Source: an uncultured Bacilli bacterium
Lineage (GTDB): Bacteria; Bacillota_I; Bacilli_A; RFN20; CAG-449
NCBI GenBank assembly: GCA_944332075.1
Contig: CALVJL010000011.1
Span: 1 to 42,941, forward strand
Direction: 5' to 3'
Length of the DNA: 42,941 bases
In this document: piece after piece, positions 23,077-33,375 of the stretch
Position numbering within the stretch: position 1 is the stretch's first letter
How the letters are laid out: each line of letters starts with the position of its first letter
Translations under genes and position numbers: made by a program
Notes under the pieces: model-generated
Database searches by the model: none
The model's input: the letters and a program-made list of their open reading frames with translations, nothing else
What the model was told of the DNA's origin: nothing

Positions 23077-23583
23077 ATGTTTTTAGCAAATATCCCTCTG
23101 AATATTGATTGGCAACAAATTCTCCTTCACTTATTAAACTTTGTTATTTTGGTCGGTGGACTTTATTTTATCTTATTTAATCCTGTAAAAAAATTTATGG
23201 ATAAACGTAAAGCTCATTACGAAGAAATGGATAAAAAAGCTGTTGATACTTTATCATCAGTCAAAGACAAAGAAAGAGAAATAAACGAGAAATTAGCTAA
23301 TCTCAATCAGGAATTAGAAAATAAAAAGGTTGCTGCTAGCAAAGAAATCGCTTCTTTGAAGGAAGCGCAGCTAGCAGAAGCTCAAAAGCAAGCTGAAGAA
23401 ATTATTTCTAAGGCTACTATTGCAGCTGAAAAAGAAAAAGAAAAAATTATTACTAGTGCTAATAAAGAAATTAGAAATCTTGTTTCTGAAGGCATGAAGA
23501 AAGTTATGTCATCTTCTGAAGATGAAGCAATTGACGATTTCGTCAAGACATTTGAAGGAAGTAAGAAAGATGGCAGCAATTAA
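23077..23583 (+). CDS. atpF: F-type ATP synthase subunit b
   Basis: A 168-residue b subunit, the peripheral stalk. It has one membrane helix (about 15-36, QILLHLLNFVILVGGLYFIL) followed by a long charged coiled coil. The start is ATG 23077 with AGGAGAGG at 23061-23068; a GTG at 23068 overlaps the ribosome binding site and is less likely. Length and layout are ordinary, and there is no fused delta domain on b. Its 3' end overlaps the delta-alpha fusion gene by 14 nt. In the standard enzyme the b C-terminus binds the C-terminal domain of delta, which here is on the alpha chain. Confidence 0.92.
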   Translation: MFLANIPLNIDWQQILLHLLNFVILVGGLYFILFNPVKKFMDKRKAHYEEMDKKAVDTLSSVKDKEREINEKLANLNQELENKKVAASKEIASLKEAQLAEAQKQAEEIISKATIAAEKEKEKIITSANKEIRNLVSEGMKKVMSSSEDEAIDDFVKTFEGSKKDGSN

Positions 23584-25297
23584 GGCAATTATTTATTCGC
23601 CGAAGCAGCTAAGCAAGGCTCAAGAAGATAAAATTGTCAAATTTCTCGAAGGCAAATACGGAGAAGTTGTTTTAACTTGGGTCGAAGATAAAACTATTAC
23701 ATCTGGTTTTAAATTAGTAGCCGGTTCTGATATTTATGACTGGACTAATGAAGGCAGAATGAAACAGCTCACTTCATTAATCGAAAAAATCACACCGGAT
23801 AGCAATATCATTTCAATTCTTAAGGAAACTGTCGATAATTTTAGGCCAAAGATTTTAGCCGAACAAGTCGGTAAAGTCGTTTCCGTTATTGATGGTGTTG
23901 TCACTATTAAAGGCCTTGATGAAGTAAAATATAGTGAAATTGTTGTTTTCGCTTCAGGCGTTAAAGGTATGATTCAACATATCGAAAAAGATACTTGCTC
24001 TTGTATTTTATTTGGTTCAAATGAAGATGCTAGTGAAGGCATGGAAGTTTATAGAACTAATAAGACGGCAGGTATTCCAGTCGGTGAGAATTTCCTCGGC
24101 AGAGTTGTTGATGCTTTAGGTAATCCTCTCGATGATAAAGGTGAAATTGAAGCTGCAGGCTATTTACCAATTGAACAAGATGCCCCAGCAATTATTGATA
24201 GAAGACCAGTTAACAGACCTTTGGAAACCGGTATTTTAACTATCGATTCAATGTTCCCTATCGGCAAGGGACAAAGAGAATTAATCATCGGCGATAGACA
24301 AACAGGTAAAACATCAATCGCTCTTGATGCGATTCTTAATCAACGCGGAAAAGATGTTATCTGCGTTTATGTTTCAATCGGACAAAAAGCTTCCTCAATT
24401 GCTCAATTAACAGAGACTTTGAGAAAAGCTAATGCTCTTGATTACACGATTATCGTTTCATCATTTGCTAGTGATGAATCATCACTTCAATATATCGCTC
24501 CATATGCTGGCACTGCTCTTGCTGAATACTTTATGAGAAAGGGCAGAGATGTTTTGATTGTCTATGATGATCTTTCTAAACACGCTGTCGCATATCGTAC
24601 GATTTCACTTCTTTTAGGGAGATCACCAGGACGTGAAGCATATCCAGGTGACGTTTTCTACCTCCATTCCCGTCTTCTTGAGCGTTCAGCTCAATTAAGC
24701 GATGCCTTAGGCGGCGGATCATTAACCGCATTACCAATTGTTGAAACGCAAGCAAGTGATGTTTCCGCTTATATTCCAACCAATATTATTTCCATCACCG
24801 ATGGTCAAATTTTCTTGGAAAGCGATTTATTTAATGCTGGCCAACGCCCGGCTATTAATATCGGTCTTTCTGTTTCCCGTGTTGGCGGTGACGCTCAAAC
24901 TAAAGCGGTTAAGAAAGCAACCGGTACTTTAAAACTTGATTTATCACAATACCGCGAAATCGAAGTCTTTACTCAATTCGCTAGTGATCTTGATCAAGCT
25001 ACTAAAGATCAACTCGCCTATGGTGCCTGCTTAATGCAAATTCTTAAACAAGGCGTGCATCAACCTTTAAAGCAATATGAAGAAGTCATTACTTTAGTCG
25101 CAGCTCTCGCTAAGGTTTTTGTTAAATTACCTCTTAAGAGAGTTAAAGAATGCCAATTAAAACTTCTTAGTTACTTTGCAAAAAATTGTCCTTTGATTTG
25201 CTCAAAGCTCGAATCAGAACGCGTTTTGACTCCAGAAATCAAAGAAGAAATTATTAATAACGCTAAAAATTTTGTCGAAAGCTATATAGGTGAATAA
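23570..25297 (+). CDS. atpA: ATP synthase fusion: delta C-terminal domain plus subunit alpha
   Basis: A 575-residue chain; ordinary alpha is about 500. Residues 3-73 align with the C-terminal domain of delta (AtpH): YSPKQLSKAQ, then the spaced D..I..GF.L.AG..I.D...EGR...L pattern that ends every AtpH. Residues about 76-95 match the alpha N-terminal helix, and 96-575 are complete alpha: Walker A GDRQTGKT (241-248), the segment SLLLGRSPGREAYPGD, and the Arg finger near Arg437 (SVSRVGG). The six-helix N-terminal domain of delta is absent, and no separate atpH exists between atpF and here. The start is ATG 23570, preceded by GAAGGAAG; an ATG at 23522 is inside atpF and adds non-family residues. 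One continuous frame, so not a frameshift artefact of two genes. Confidence 0.92.
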   Translation: MAAIKAIIYSPKQLSKAQEDKIVKFLEGKYGEVVLTWVEDKTITSGFKLVAGSDIYDWTNEGRMKQLTSLIEKITPDSNIISILKETVDNFRPKILAEQVGKVVSVIDGVVTIKGLDEVKYSEIVVFASGVKGMIQHIEKDTCSCILFGSNEDASEGMEVYRTNKTAGIPVGENFLGRVVDALGNPLDDKGEIEAAGYLPIEQDAPAIIDRRPVNRPLETGILTIDSMFPIGKGQRELIIGDRQTGKTSIALDAILNQRGKDVICVYVSIGQKASSIAQLTETLRKANALDYTIIVSSFASDESSLQYIAPYAGTALAEYFMRKGRDVLIVYDDLSKHAVAYRTISLLLGRSPGREAYPGDVFYLHSRLLERSAQLSDALGGGSLTALPIVETQASDVSAYIPTNIISITDGQIFLESDLFNAGQRPAINIGLSVSRVGGDAQTKAVKKATGTLKLDLSQYREIEVFTQFASDLDQATKDQLAYGACLMQILKQGVHQPLKQYEEVITLVAALAKVFVKLPLKRVKECQLKLLSYFAKNCPLICSKLESERVLTPEIKEEIINNAKNFVESYIGE

Positions 25298-25299
25298 CT

Positions 25300-27592
<2,293 letters not shown>

Positions 27593-27593
<1 letters not shown>

Positions 27594-28000
27594 TGGCGCT
27601 TTTTAAGGTAAAGATTTTAGCAGCAGATAAACCTTTTTATGAGGGTGAAGCCCTGTCTTTAATCGTGCCTACTGTCAATGGTCAATATGGTATATTAGCT
27701 CATCACAGCAACACTTTAGGTGCTACAGTTCCAGGTTTACTAAAGATTACTTATCCGGATAACAGAGAAGAAGTTCTTTCTGTTTCGTCCGGAATCTTCA
27801 AAATTGAACATAACCATGTTTTAGTTTTAGTTGACTCTTTAGAAAGGCCTGAAGAAATTGATATTAATCGAGCTAAAAGAGAAGCTGATGAAGCCAAAGA
27901 GGCTTTATTACAAAAGATGTCAAGACAGGAATATTATTCAACTCAGGCGAAGTTAGCTAGAGCTCTGAATCGTCTAAAAATTAAATCAAATTATAAATAA
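27593..28000 (+). CDS. atpC: F-type ATP synthase subunit epsilon
   Basis: A 135-residue epsilon, the rotor subunit that can inhibit ATP hydrolysis. The N-terminal beta barrel has the family features YEGEALSLIVPTVNGQYGILAHHSN, and the C-terminal helical hairpin begins at RPEEIDINRAKREADEAKE. The start overlaps the atpD stop by one base (TAATG). It closes the atp operon. Confidence 0.95.
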
Positions 28001-28009
28001 GTTTGGTCT

Positions 28010-28065
28010 AAATTTACTTAGTTATGGAGAATTGCTCATTATTCTTGAGAAATTAAGTAAATTTT
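28010..28065 (+). terminator. Long inverted repeat after atpC, possible terminator
   Basis: AAATTTACTTA (28010-28020) and TAAGTAAATTT (28054-28064) are perfect 11-bp arms, and within them AGAAT (28028-28032) pairs with ATTCT (28041-28045). Only four T residues follow, so termination may be partial. The rpsB promoter -35 lies inside this repeat. Confidence 0.5.
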
Positions 28066-28073
28066 GCTAATAT
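28045..28073 (+). promoter_or_regulatory. Promoter for the rpsB operon with extended -10
   Basis: TTGAGA (28045-28050), a 17-bp spacer, and TAATAT (28068-28073) preceded by TGC. Transcription should start at the GG of 28079-28080, the first base of a hairpin. Confidence 0.75.
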
Positions 28074-28078
28074 ATTAT

Positions 28079-28195
28079 GGCTTGTGGCTCACAAGCTTTA
28101 TTACACACCCTATGGATTCACTCCTTCGGTCTGAATTAGCGTTCAGCTGGCGTGTTCGAAGTAGGGGAGGATTTTAACCAAAAGGAGGCTCATAA
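28079..28195 (+). ncRNA. Structured leader RNA of the rpsB operon
   Basis: The predicted 117-nt leader opens with a 7-bp hairpin, GCTTGTG (28080-28086) and CACAAGC (28090-28096). A second structure is closed by CCCTA (28108-28112) with TAGGG (28162-28166) and holds ATTCA (28116-28120) with TGAAT (28132-28136) around a TTCG-containing loop, leaving a GCGTTCAGCTGGCGTGTTCG arm unpaired or in a further fold. The ribosome binding site AAAAGGAGG follows. Ribosomal protein operons commonly carry such leaders for feedback by their own protein (here S2 is the natural candidate); I cannot match it to a named family. Confidence 0.6.
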
Positions 28196-29296
28196 ATGAG
28201 TGAAGAAAAATTAAACGAAGTCGTTAACGAAGAAGAGACTGTCTCTGAAGGAAACACCGCTAACGATATCATGGGATCAATTTTACATAACGATGATGAT
28301 CCAGTTGTTTCCGTTAAAAAATTATTAGAAGCTGGCGTTCACTTCGGTCACCAAACCAGAAAGTGGAACCCAAAGATGCAAGAATTCATTTTCACAAAGA
28401 AAAACGGAATTCATATCATCGACTTAACAATCACTGCTAAGAAGTTACAAGAAGCTTATTTAGCATTAAAGAAGATTGTTGCTGATGGTGGAAAAGTATT
28501 ATTTGTCGGTACAAAACCACAAATCAAAGACATCATTAAAGAAGAAGCTCTCAGAAGTGGATCTTTCTATGTTGTTAACAGATGGTTAGGTGGTACCCTC
28601 ACTAACTTCAAGACCATTCAAAAGAGAATTAGATACTTAAACGATCTCATTTCTATGGAAGAAGATGGAAGCATCGAAACCTATTCTAAGAAGGATATCG
28701 TTAAATTAAGAAAAGAAAAAGAAAAATTATTAAAGAACCTCGAAGGCATTGCTGAGATGAGAAAAGTTCCTAATGCTGTTATCGTCGTCGATCCAAAACT
28801 CGAACACAATGCAGTTGATGAAGCTAAGAAGTTAAACATCCCTGTCTTCGGTTTACTCGATACTAACGCTGATCCAGCAGAACTCACATATGGCGTTCCT
28901 GCTAACGATGATGGCGTTAAGTCAGTTCAACTCATCTGCGGCGTTTTAGCTGATGCAATCGTTGAAGCTAAAGGTGGCAGCTTAATGTATGCTTACAATG
29001 TCGCAAGCGAAGATGAATTATCAATGCAAGATGCTTTAAATTCTGTCGATAAAGTCGAAGAATTAAAACTCATCAGACAAAAAGCTAGAGAAGATGCTCA
29101 ATCAAGCAAGAAGAAATCTTCTCGTAAGAGAGTTTTCAAGAAACCAGCTCCTAAAGCTGAAGAAGTGAAGACTGAAGCTCCTGCTGAAGAAGCTAAACCA
29201 GCAGAAGAAACTAAAGCTGAAGAAGCCAAACCAGCTCCTAAAAAAGCTCCAAGAAAGGCTAAACCAGCTGCAGAAGAAACCAAAGAAACCAAGTAA
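28196..29296 (+). CDS. rpsB: 30S ribosomal protein S2 with acidic N- and Lys/Ala/Glu-rich C-extensions
   Basis: A 366-residue S2; the family norm is 230-260. The core starts near residue 38 with VSVKKLLEAGVHFGHQTRKWNPKM and includes IFTKKNGIHIIDLTIT, RWLGGTLTNFKTIQKRI, VPNAVIVVDPKLEHNAVDEA and the final LICGVLADAIVEAKGG. The first 37 residues are acidic and Asn-rich. From about 301 to 366 there is a low-complexity tail of Lys, Ala, Pro and Glu with Arg-Lys patches, like histone H1 tails. AAAAGGAGG precedes ATG 28196. First gene of rpsB-tsf-pyrH-frr. The tails are in frame with no sequence break and use the same codons. Confidence 0.95.
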   Translation: MSEEKLNEVVNEEETVSEGNTANDIMGSILHNDDDPVVSVKKLLEAGVHFGHQTRKWNPKMQEFIFTKKNGIHIIDLTITAKKLQEAYLALKKIVADGGKVLFVGTKPQIKDIIKEEALRSGSFYVVNRWLGGTLTNFKTIQKRIRYLNDLISMEEDGSIETYSKKDIVKLRKEKEKLLKNLEGIAEMRKVPNAVIVVDPKLEHNAVDEAKKLNIPVFGLLDTNADPAELTYGVPANDDGVKSVQLICGVLADAIVEAKGGSLMYAYNVASEDELSMQDALNSVDKVEELKLIRQKAREDAQSSKKKSSRKRVFKKPAPKAEEVKTEAPAEEAKPAEETKAEEAKPAPKKAPRKAKPAAEETKETK

Positions 29297-29318
29297 TTTT
29301 AAATAATGGAGGAATACT

Positions 29319-30188
29319 ATGGGATTAAACGTTGCCTTAATTAAACAGCTCAGAGAACGTACCGGTGCTGGTATGGTCGATTGCAAGAAAGCCCTTGAAG
29401 AAAACAATGGCGATATTGAATTAGCTTGCGATTGGTTAAGAGAAAAAGGTATTGCAAAAGCTGCTAAGAAAGCTTCGCGTATCGCTGCTGAAGGTATGTC
29501 ATTAGTCACTGTAAACGGTGATGATGCTGTTATCGTCGAAGTAAATTCAGAAACCGACTTCGTCGCAAAATCCGATGCTTTCAAGGCATTGGTTAAAACA
29601 GCTGCTGATATGATTTTAGCTGCTAAACCAGCAACTTTAGAAGATGCAAAAGCTCTCACAAATGAATTATTCACTGAAGCTACAGTTAAAATCGGTGAAA
29701 AACTTGATTTAAGAAGATTTGAATTAGTTCATAAAGATGCTTCTCAAAGCTTTGGTAACTATATCCATATGGGCGGCAAAATCGCTGTTCTCACTCTTTT
29801 AGATGGCGATCACAAAGAAGATGCTGACCACTTAGCTATGCACATTGCTGCTAATCGTCCTCTTTATATCTATGATAAGGATATTCCTCAAGCTGAAATC
29901 GATAAAGAAACTTCAGTTCAAATGGAAAATGCTAAGAATGATGAAAAATTAGCTTCTAAACCTGCTAACGTTTTAGCTAATATCATCAAAGGTAAAGTCA
30001 CTAAACACTTTGCTGAATTCGTTTTAGTCGAGCAAGAATACTTACTCAATCCTGAAATCAAAGTCGGTCAATTCTTGAAAGACAACAAGCTCAATATTGT
30101 TAAATTTGTACGTTTTGAAACTGGCGAAGGCTTAGCAAAAAGAGAAGAAAACTTCGCTGAAGAAGTTCAAAAACAAATGGCTCAATAA
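29319..30188 (+). CDS. tsf: Elongation factor Ts
   Basis: A 289-residue EF-Ts, the nucleotide exchange factor for EF-Tu. The N-terminal UBA-like domain has IKQLRERTGAGMVDCKKALEE, and the core has the EF-Tu-contact segment EVNSETDFVAKSDAFKALV, followed by YIHMGGKIAVL and HIAANRPLYI. Ribosome binding site TGGAGGA. It follows rpsB by 22 nt and ends just before a strong hairpin. Confidence 0.96.
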   Translation: MGLNVALIKQLRERTGAGMVDCKKALEENNGDIELACDWLREKGIAKAAKKASRIAAEGMSLVTVNGDDAVIVEVNSETDFVAKSDAFKALVKTAADMILAAKPATLEDAKALTNELFTEATVKIGEKLDLRRFELVHKDASQSFGNYIHMGGKIAVLTLLDGDHKEDADHLAMHIAANRPLYIYDKDIPQAEIDKETSVQMENAKNDEKLASKPANVLANIIKGKVTKHFAEFVLVEQEYLLNPEIKVGQFLKDNKLNIVKFVRFETGEGLAKREENFAEEVQKQMAQ

Positions 30189-30201
30189 TTAAGTTTTTTG
30201 G

Positions 30202-30226
30202 AAAGCACTCTTTGAGTGCTTTTTTC
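30202..30226 (+). terminator. Intra-operon terminator between tsf and pyrH
   Basis: AAAGCACTC (30202-30210), loop TTT, GAGTGCTTT (30214-30222), then further T residues to 30225. It ends only 19 nt before the pyrH start, with no room for a separate promoter after it, so it probably acts as a partial terminator lowering pyrH-frr relative to rpsB-tsf. Confidence 0.85.
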
Positions 30227-30244
30227 GAAATAGAAGGGAAGAAT

Positions 30245-30970
30245 ATGACCAATAAATATCATCGGGTACTACTTAAATTAAGCGGAGAAGCCTTAGCAGA
30301 TAAAAATGAACATGCAATCTTAGGCGCAGATAATCTTAATGCTGTCAGTAAAGCTATTAAAGAAATGGTTTCTCGCGGCGTTCAAGTTTGCGTTGTCGTT
30401 GGCGCCGGCAATATTTGGAGAGGCCGTCTAGCTGAAACAATTGGAATTGAAAGATCAACAGCCGATTATATGGGGATGCTCGGTACAATTATCAATTCCT
30501 TAGCTTTGCAATCATCTTTAGAAAATAACGGGGTGGATACCCGCGTTATGACTTCAATTGAAATGAAGCAATTAGCTGAACCTTATATCATGAGAAAAGC
30601 TGATTCGCATTTGAAAAAAGGCCGCGTTGTCATTTTCGGCGGAGGAACTGGTAACCCTTACTTCACAACTGATACTACCGCATCTTTAAGAGCTAATGAA
30701 CTTAAATGCGATGCGATATTGATGGCTAAAAATGGTGTTGAAGGCGTTTATTCAGCTGATCCGAAAAAAGATAAAAACGCTGTCTTTTACCCACATCTCA
30801 CCTACAAAGAAATGCTTCAAAAAGACTTATCGGTTATGGATACCACGGCAATTTCTCTTTGCATGAATACCAATATCGAAATTAGAGTCTTCAATATGGC
30901 AGATCTTTCTAACTTTAATAAAGTTATCTCCGGCGAGAATGTCGGAACGATTATCAACAAAGGAGAATAA
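30245..30970 (+). CDS. pyrH: UMP kinase
   Basis: A 241-residue bacterial UMP kinase (amino acid kinase fold), which makes UDP from UMP. Motifs are HRVLLKLSGEALA at the N-terminus, VVGAGNIWRGR, ADYMGMLGTIINSLALQ, the FGGGTGNPYFTTDTTASLRA loop and the C-terminal DTTAISLCMNTNIEIRVFNM. I start at ATG 30245 with AAGGGAAG upstream; the in-frame start at 30212 is inside the terminator hairpin. Two nt before frr. Confidence 0.95.
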   Translation: MTNKYHRVLLKLSGEALADKNEHAILGADNLNAVSKAIKEMVSRGVQVCVVVGAGNIWRGRLAETIGIERSTADYMGMLGTIINSLALQSSLENNGVDTRVMTSIEMKQLAEPYIMRKADSHLKKGRVVIFGGGTGNPYFTTDTTASLRANELKCDAILMAKNGVEGVYSADPKKDKNAVFYPHLTYKEMLQKDLSVMDTTAISLCMNTNIEIRVFNMADLSNFNKVISGENVGTIINKGE

Positions 30971-30972
30971 TA

Positions 30973-31524
30973 ATGGAAGACGATATTATTTTATTAGAAG
31001 CTGAAGAAAAGATGGAAAAAACCATCGAAAATCTTAAAAGCAATTACAATACTTTAAGAACTGGTCGCGCGGCTACTTCTATGCTCGATAGAATCGAAAT
31101 GGATTATTACGGAACAATGACACCGATTAATCAATTAGCCTCCATCACCATTCCTGAGCCACGTCAAATCTATATCAAGCCTTATGATAGAAATGATTTA
31201 AAAGGTATGGTCGGGGCAATCAATAGTAGCGATTTAGGTTTAAACCCAATTAACGATGGAAACGGCATTAGATTAATTATTCCACCTCTAACTGAGGATA
31301 GAAGAAAAGATTTAGCTAAACTCGCTAAAAAATATGGTGAAGACAGCAAGGTCGCTATTAGAAATATTCGCCGCGAGGCAATGGATCAAGTTAAAAAAGA
31401 TTCTTCCTTTACTGAAGATACTAGAAAAGTCGAAGAAGAAGAAATTCAAAAATTAACTGATAAATACGTTAAAAAAGTCGATGAAGTCTACGCTCAAAAA
31501 GAAAAAGACATCATGACTATCTAA
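30973..31524 (+). CDS. frr: Ribosome recycling factor
   Basis: A 183-residue RRF, which with EF-G splits post-termination ribosomes. The three-helix bundle and beta domain are recognisable from ENLKSNYNTLRTGRAATSMLDRI, YGTMTPINQLASITIPEPRQIYIKPYD, RLIIPPLTEDRRKDLAKLAKKYGED and the final VDEVYAQKEKDIMTI. Length matches the family. Ribosome binding site AAAGGAGA overlaps the end of pyrH. Terminator follows. Confidence 0.96.
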   Translation: MEDDIILLEAEEKMEKTIENLKSNYNTLRTGRAATSMLDRIEMDYYGTMTPINQLASITIPEPRQIYIKPYDRNDLKGMVGAINSSDLGLNPINDGNGIRLIIPPLTEDRRKDLAKLAKKYGEDSKVAIRNIRREAMDQVKKDSSFTEDTRKVEEEEIQKLTDKYVKKVDEVYAQKEKDIMTI

Positions 31525-31536
31525 CTTTACTTTTAT

Positions 31537-31564
31537 GAGGGTCTAATCAAGCCCTCTTTTTTTA
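31537..31564 (+). terminator. Intrinsic terminator after frr
   Basis: GAGGG (31537-31541) pairs with CCCTC (31552-31556) around a 10-nt loop and runs into eight or more T residues. Confidence 0.85.
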
Positions 31565-31639
31565 TGGAATAAAAACCTTTAATGAATATAAAATTGTTTA
31601 GAAAATCTTTACATTCTTTATTTAATAACTCTTAGATTA

Positions 31640-31645
31640 TATAAT
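31640..31645 (+). promoter_or_regulatory. Candidate -10 for the uppS-polC operon
   Basis: TATAAT 19 bp before the GTG start of uppS, with AGAGGTG between them. No convincing -35 is at the standard distance. The region follows the frr terminator, so a promoter is expected here. Confidence 0.4.
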
Positions 31646-31664
31646 TTATAAGAGGTGTCGGATT

Positions 31665-32399
31665 GTGGAAAAAGAAATTAAATTAGATAAAATACCTACA
31701 CATATCGCTTTTATTATGGATGGAAATGGTCGTTGGGCAAAAAAAAGATTATTGCCGCGGAGTTTCGGACATCGCGAAGGGGTTAAAAGAATTAAAGAAA
31801 CAGCTCTTTTATGCGATGAATTCAATGTAAAAGTAATGACTCTTTTTTGCTTTTCAACTGAAAATTGGAAACGGAGCAAAGAAGAAGTCGATACATTATT
31901 TTCGCTTTTTGATGAGTTTTTTGATAAAGAAATTAATGAACTACATGAAAGAAACTGTATTATTCATACGATGGGTGATTTAACTAAATTGCCTCTTTCA
32001 ACTCAGCAAAAAATTGCGGAAGCAAAAGAATTAACCAAAAATAATACCGGTATTGTTTTAAATATCTGTTTAAATTATGGCGGACATGATGATATTGTTC
32101 ACGCTTGCAAAGAAATCGTAAATGAAGTTTTAGATAAAAAATTAAGCGTTGATGAAATTAATGAAAAGGTTTTTGAAAAACATTTGATGAGCGATGATTT
32201 ACCTCCAGTTGATTTAATGATTAGAACTTCAGGTGAATTGCGCATCTCTAATTTCTGCTTATGGCAGCTCGCTTATAGCGAATTAATCTTTATCGATGAT
32301 TATTGGCCAGATTTTAAGCGTAAACAGTTTGTTGCTTGTTTAGAGAAATACGCCTCGCGTAATCGGCGCTTTGGAGGTATAAAATATGGAAATAAATAA
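31665..32399 (+). CDS. uppS: Isoprenyl transferase (undecaprenyl diphosphate synthase)
   Basis: A 244-residue cis-prenyltransferase making the C55 lipid carrier for wall and polymer synthesis. Signature blocks are IAFIMDGNGRWAKKR (catalytic Asp), GHREGVKRIKE, LFCFSTENWKRS, LNYGGHDDIVHA and DLMIRTSGELRISNFCLWQLAYSEL. The start is GTG 31665, with AGAGGTG 8-9 nt upstream; no ATG is near. Having this enzyme suggests the organism retains wall or related polymer synthesis. Overlaps cdsA by 14 nt. Confidence 0.95.
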   Translation: MEKEIKLDKIPTHIAFIMDGNGRWAKKRLLPRSFGHREGVKRIKETALLCDEFNVKVMTLFCFSTENWKRSKEEVDTLFSLFDEFFDKEINELHERNCIIHTMGDLTKLPLSTQQKIAEAKELTKNNTGIVLNICLNYGGHDDIVHACKEIVNEVLDKKLSVDEINEKVFEKHLMSDDLPPVDLMIRTSGELRISNFCLWQLAYSELIFIDDYWPDFKRKQFVACLEKYASRNRRFGGIKYGNK

Positions 32400-33375
32400 A
32401 ATATCTGATGCTACTCAGCATTCAATGAAAGTAAGGATTATTACCGGCATTTTAATGGCGGTTATCGGCATTCCATTGATCATTTTAGGCGATTGGTTTT
32501 TTATCGCTTTAGCCATTTTTATTGGAGTAATTGGCGTTTGGGAAATTTTGCATGTTACCAATAAACAATATTCTTGGTTAATTGTTTTAATCATCTATAT
32601 CTTTACTTTATCATTCATTTTCTGGGTGTTTTTTCAATCATCGGAAATCTTACCTCCGATAGCTTCTTATGATAGCGAACATTTTCTCTTTTCCATGCAA
32701 GATATCCGCATATCGACAATGGGTGTAGGATTTTTAATCGCTTTATTATTTACTTATTCAATCGCTTCGGCTAAATTTGATACTCACGATGTTTTTTATT
32801 TATTTACAATGTCTTTATTCTTAGGAATATCTATTCAATCAGTTCTTTTCTTAAGATTCTCTCCGCAGGCATTAGCGTCTTTAGAGGGATATAGTTATCC
32901 AAACCGTTATGTTACCTGCTTATTAATATTTTATGTATATGGCGGAACAGCTTTAAATGATATCTTTGCTTATTTTACCGGTGTTCTTTTCGGCAAACAT
33001 AAGATGAATGAAAGAGTATCACCGAAGAAGACTTGGGAAGGTTTCTTTGGAGGAATTATTCTTTCAGCCATTGTTACTTTTGCTTTTGCCTTAATCTGTG
33101 ATGGAGTATTTGATGTTCCAGTTTTAAAAGGCGTTATCGATATGGAGCACTGGTACTTTGCTTTATTAATTTCCGTCGCTATTCCATTCTTCGGAGTTTT
33201 AGGAGATTTGATGTTCTCATTAATTAAGAGATCATATAACATTAAAGATTTCGGTAAAATTTTCCCTGGTCACGGCGGAGTATTAGACCGTTTTGATTCA
33301 TTATTAATCACATCTTTATTGACAACAATTTTAATTACATTTATTTACTATAATCCTTTTGGCGGGGTCATTTAA
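32386..33375 (+). CDS. cdsA: Phosphatidate cytidylyltransferase
   Basis: A 329-residue membrane enzyme that makes CDP-diacylglycerol from CTP and phosphatidate. Eight or so hydrophobic helices are visible. The C-terminal CDS signature is intact: SLIKRSYNIKDFGKIFPGHGGVLDRFDSLL, including the Asp residues that hold Mg2+. MNERVSPKKTWEGFFGG is the other conserved block. It is about 50 residues longer than many homologues, mostly in a polar loop around residues 85-105. GGAGGT supports ATG 32386 inside uppS. Same order as in most Firmicutes. Confidence 0.93.
   Translation: MEINKISDATQHSMKVRIITGILMAVIGIPLIILGDWFFIALAIFIGVIGVWEILHVTNKQYSWLIVLIIYIFTLSFIFWVFFQSSEILPPIASYDSEHFLFSMQDIRISTMGVGFLIALLFTYSIASAKFDTHDVFYLFTMSLFLGISIQSVLFLRFSPQALASLEGYSYPNRYVTCLLIFYVYGGTALNDIFAYFTGVLFGKHKMNERVSPKKTWEGFFGGIILSAIVTFAFALICDGVFDVPVLKGVIDMEHWYFALLISVAIPFFGVLGDLMFSLIKRSYNIKDFGKIFPGHGGVLDRFDSLLITSLLTTILITFIYYNPFGGVI

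Noticed and set aside
23570-25297. Delta-alpha fusion as an assembly or frameshift artefact
   Set aside because: The frame is continuous, with a plausible ribosome binding site and ATG at its 5' end. The normal alpha N-terminal helix is present as linker, and there is no residual stop or duplicated segment. I therefore report it as real, subject to read-level checking.
29098-29674. Minus-strand open frames opposite the rpsB tail and tsf
   Set aside because: They arise from the Lys/Ala/Glu codons of the S2 tail read in reverse; Phe/Ser-rich low-complexity sequence with no ribosome binding site.
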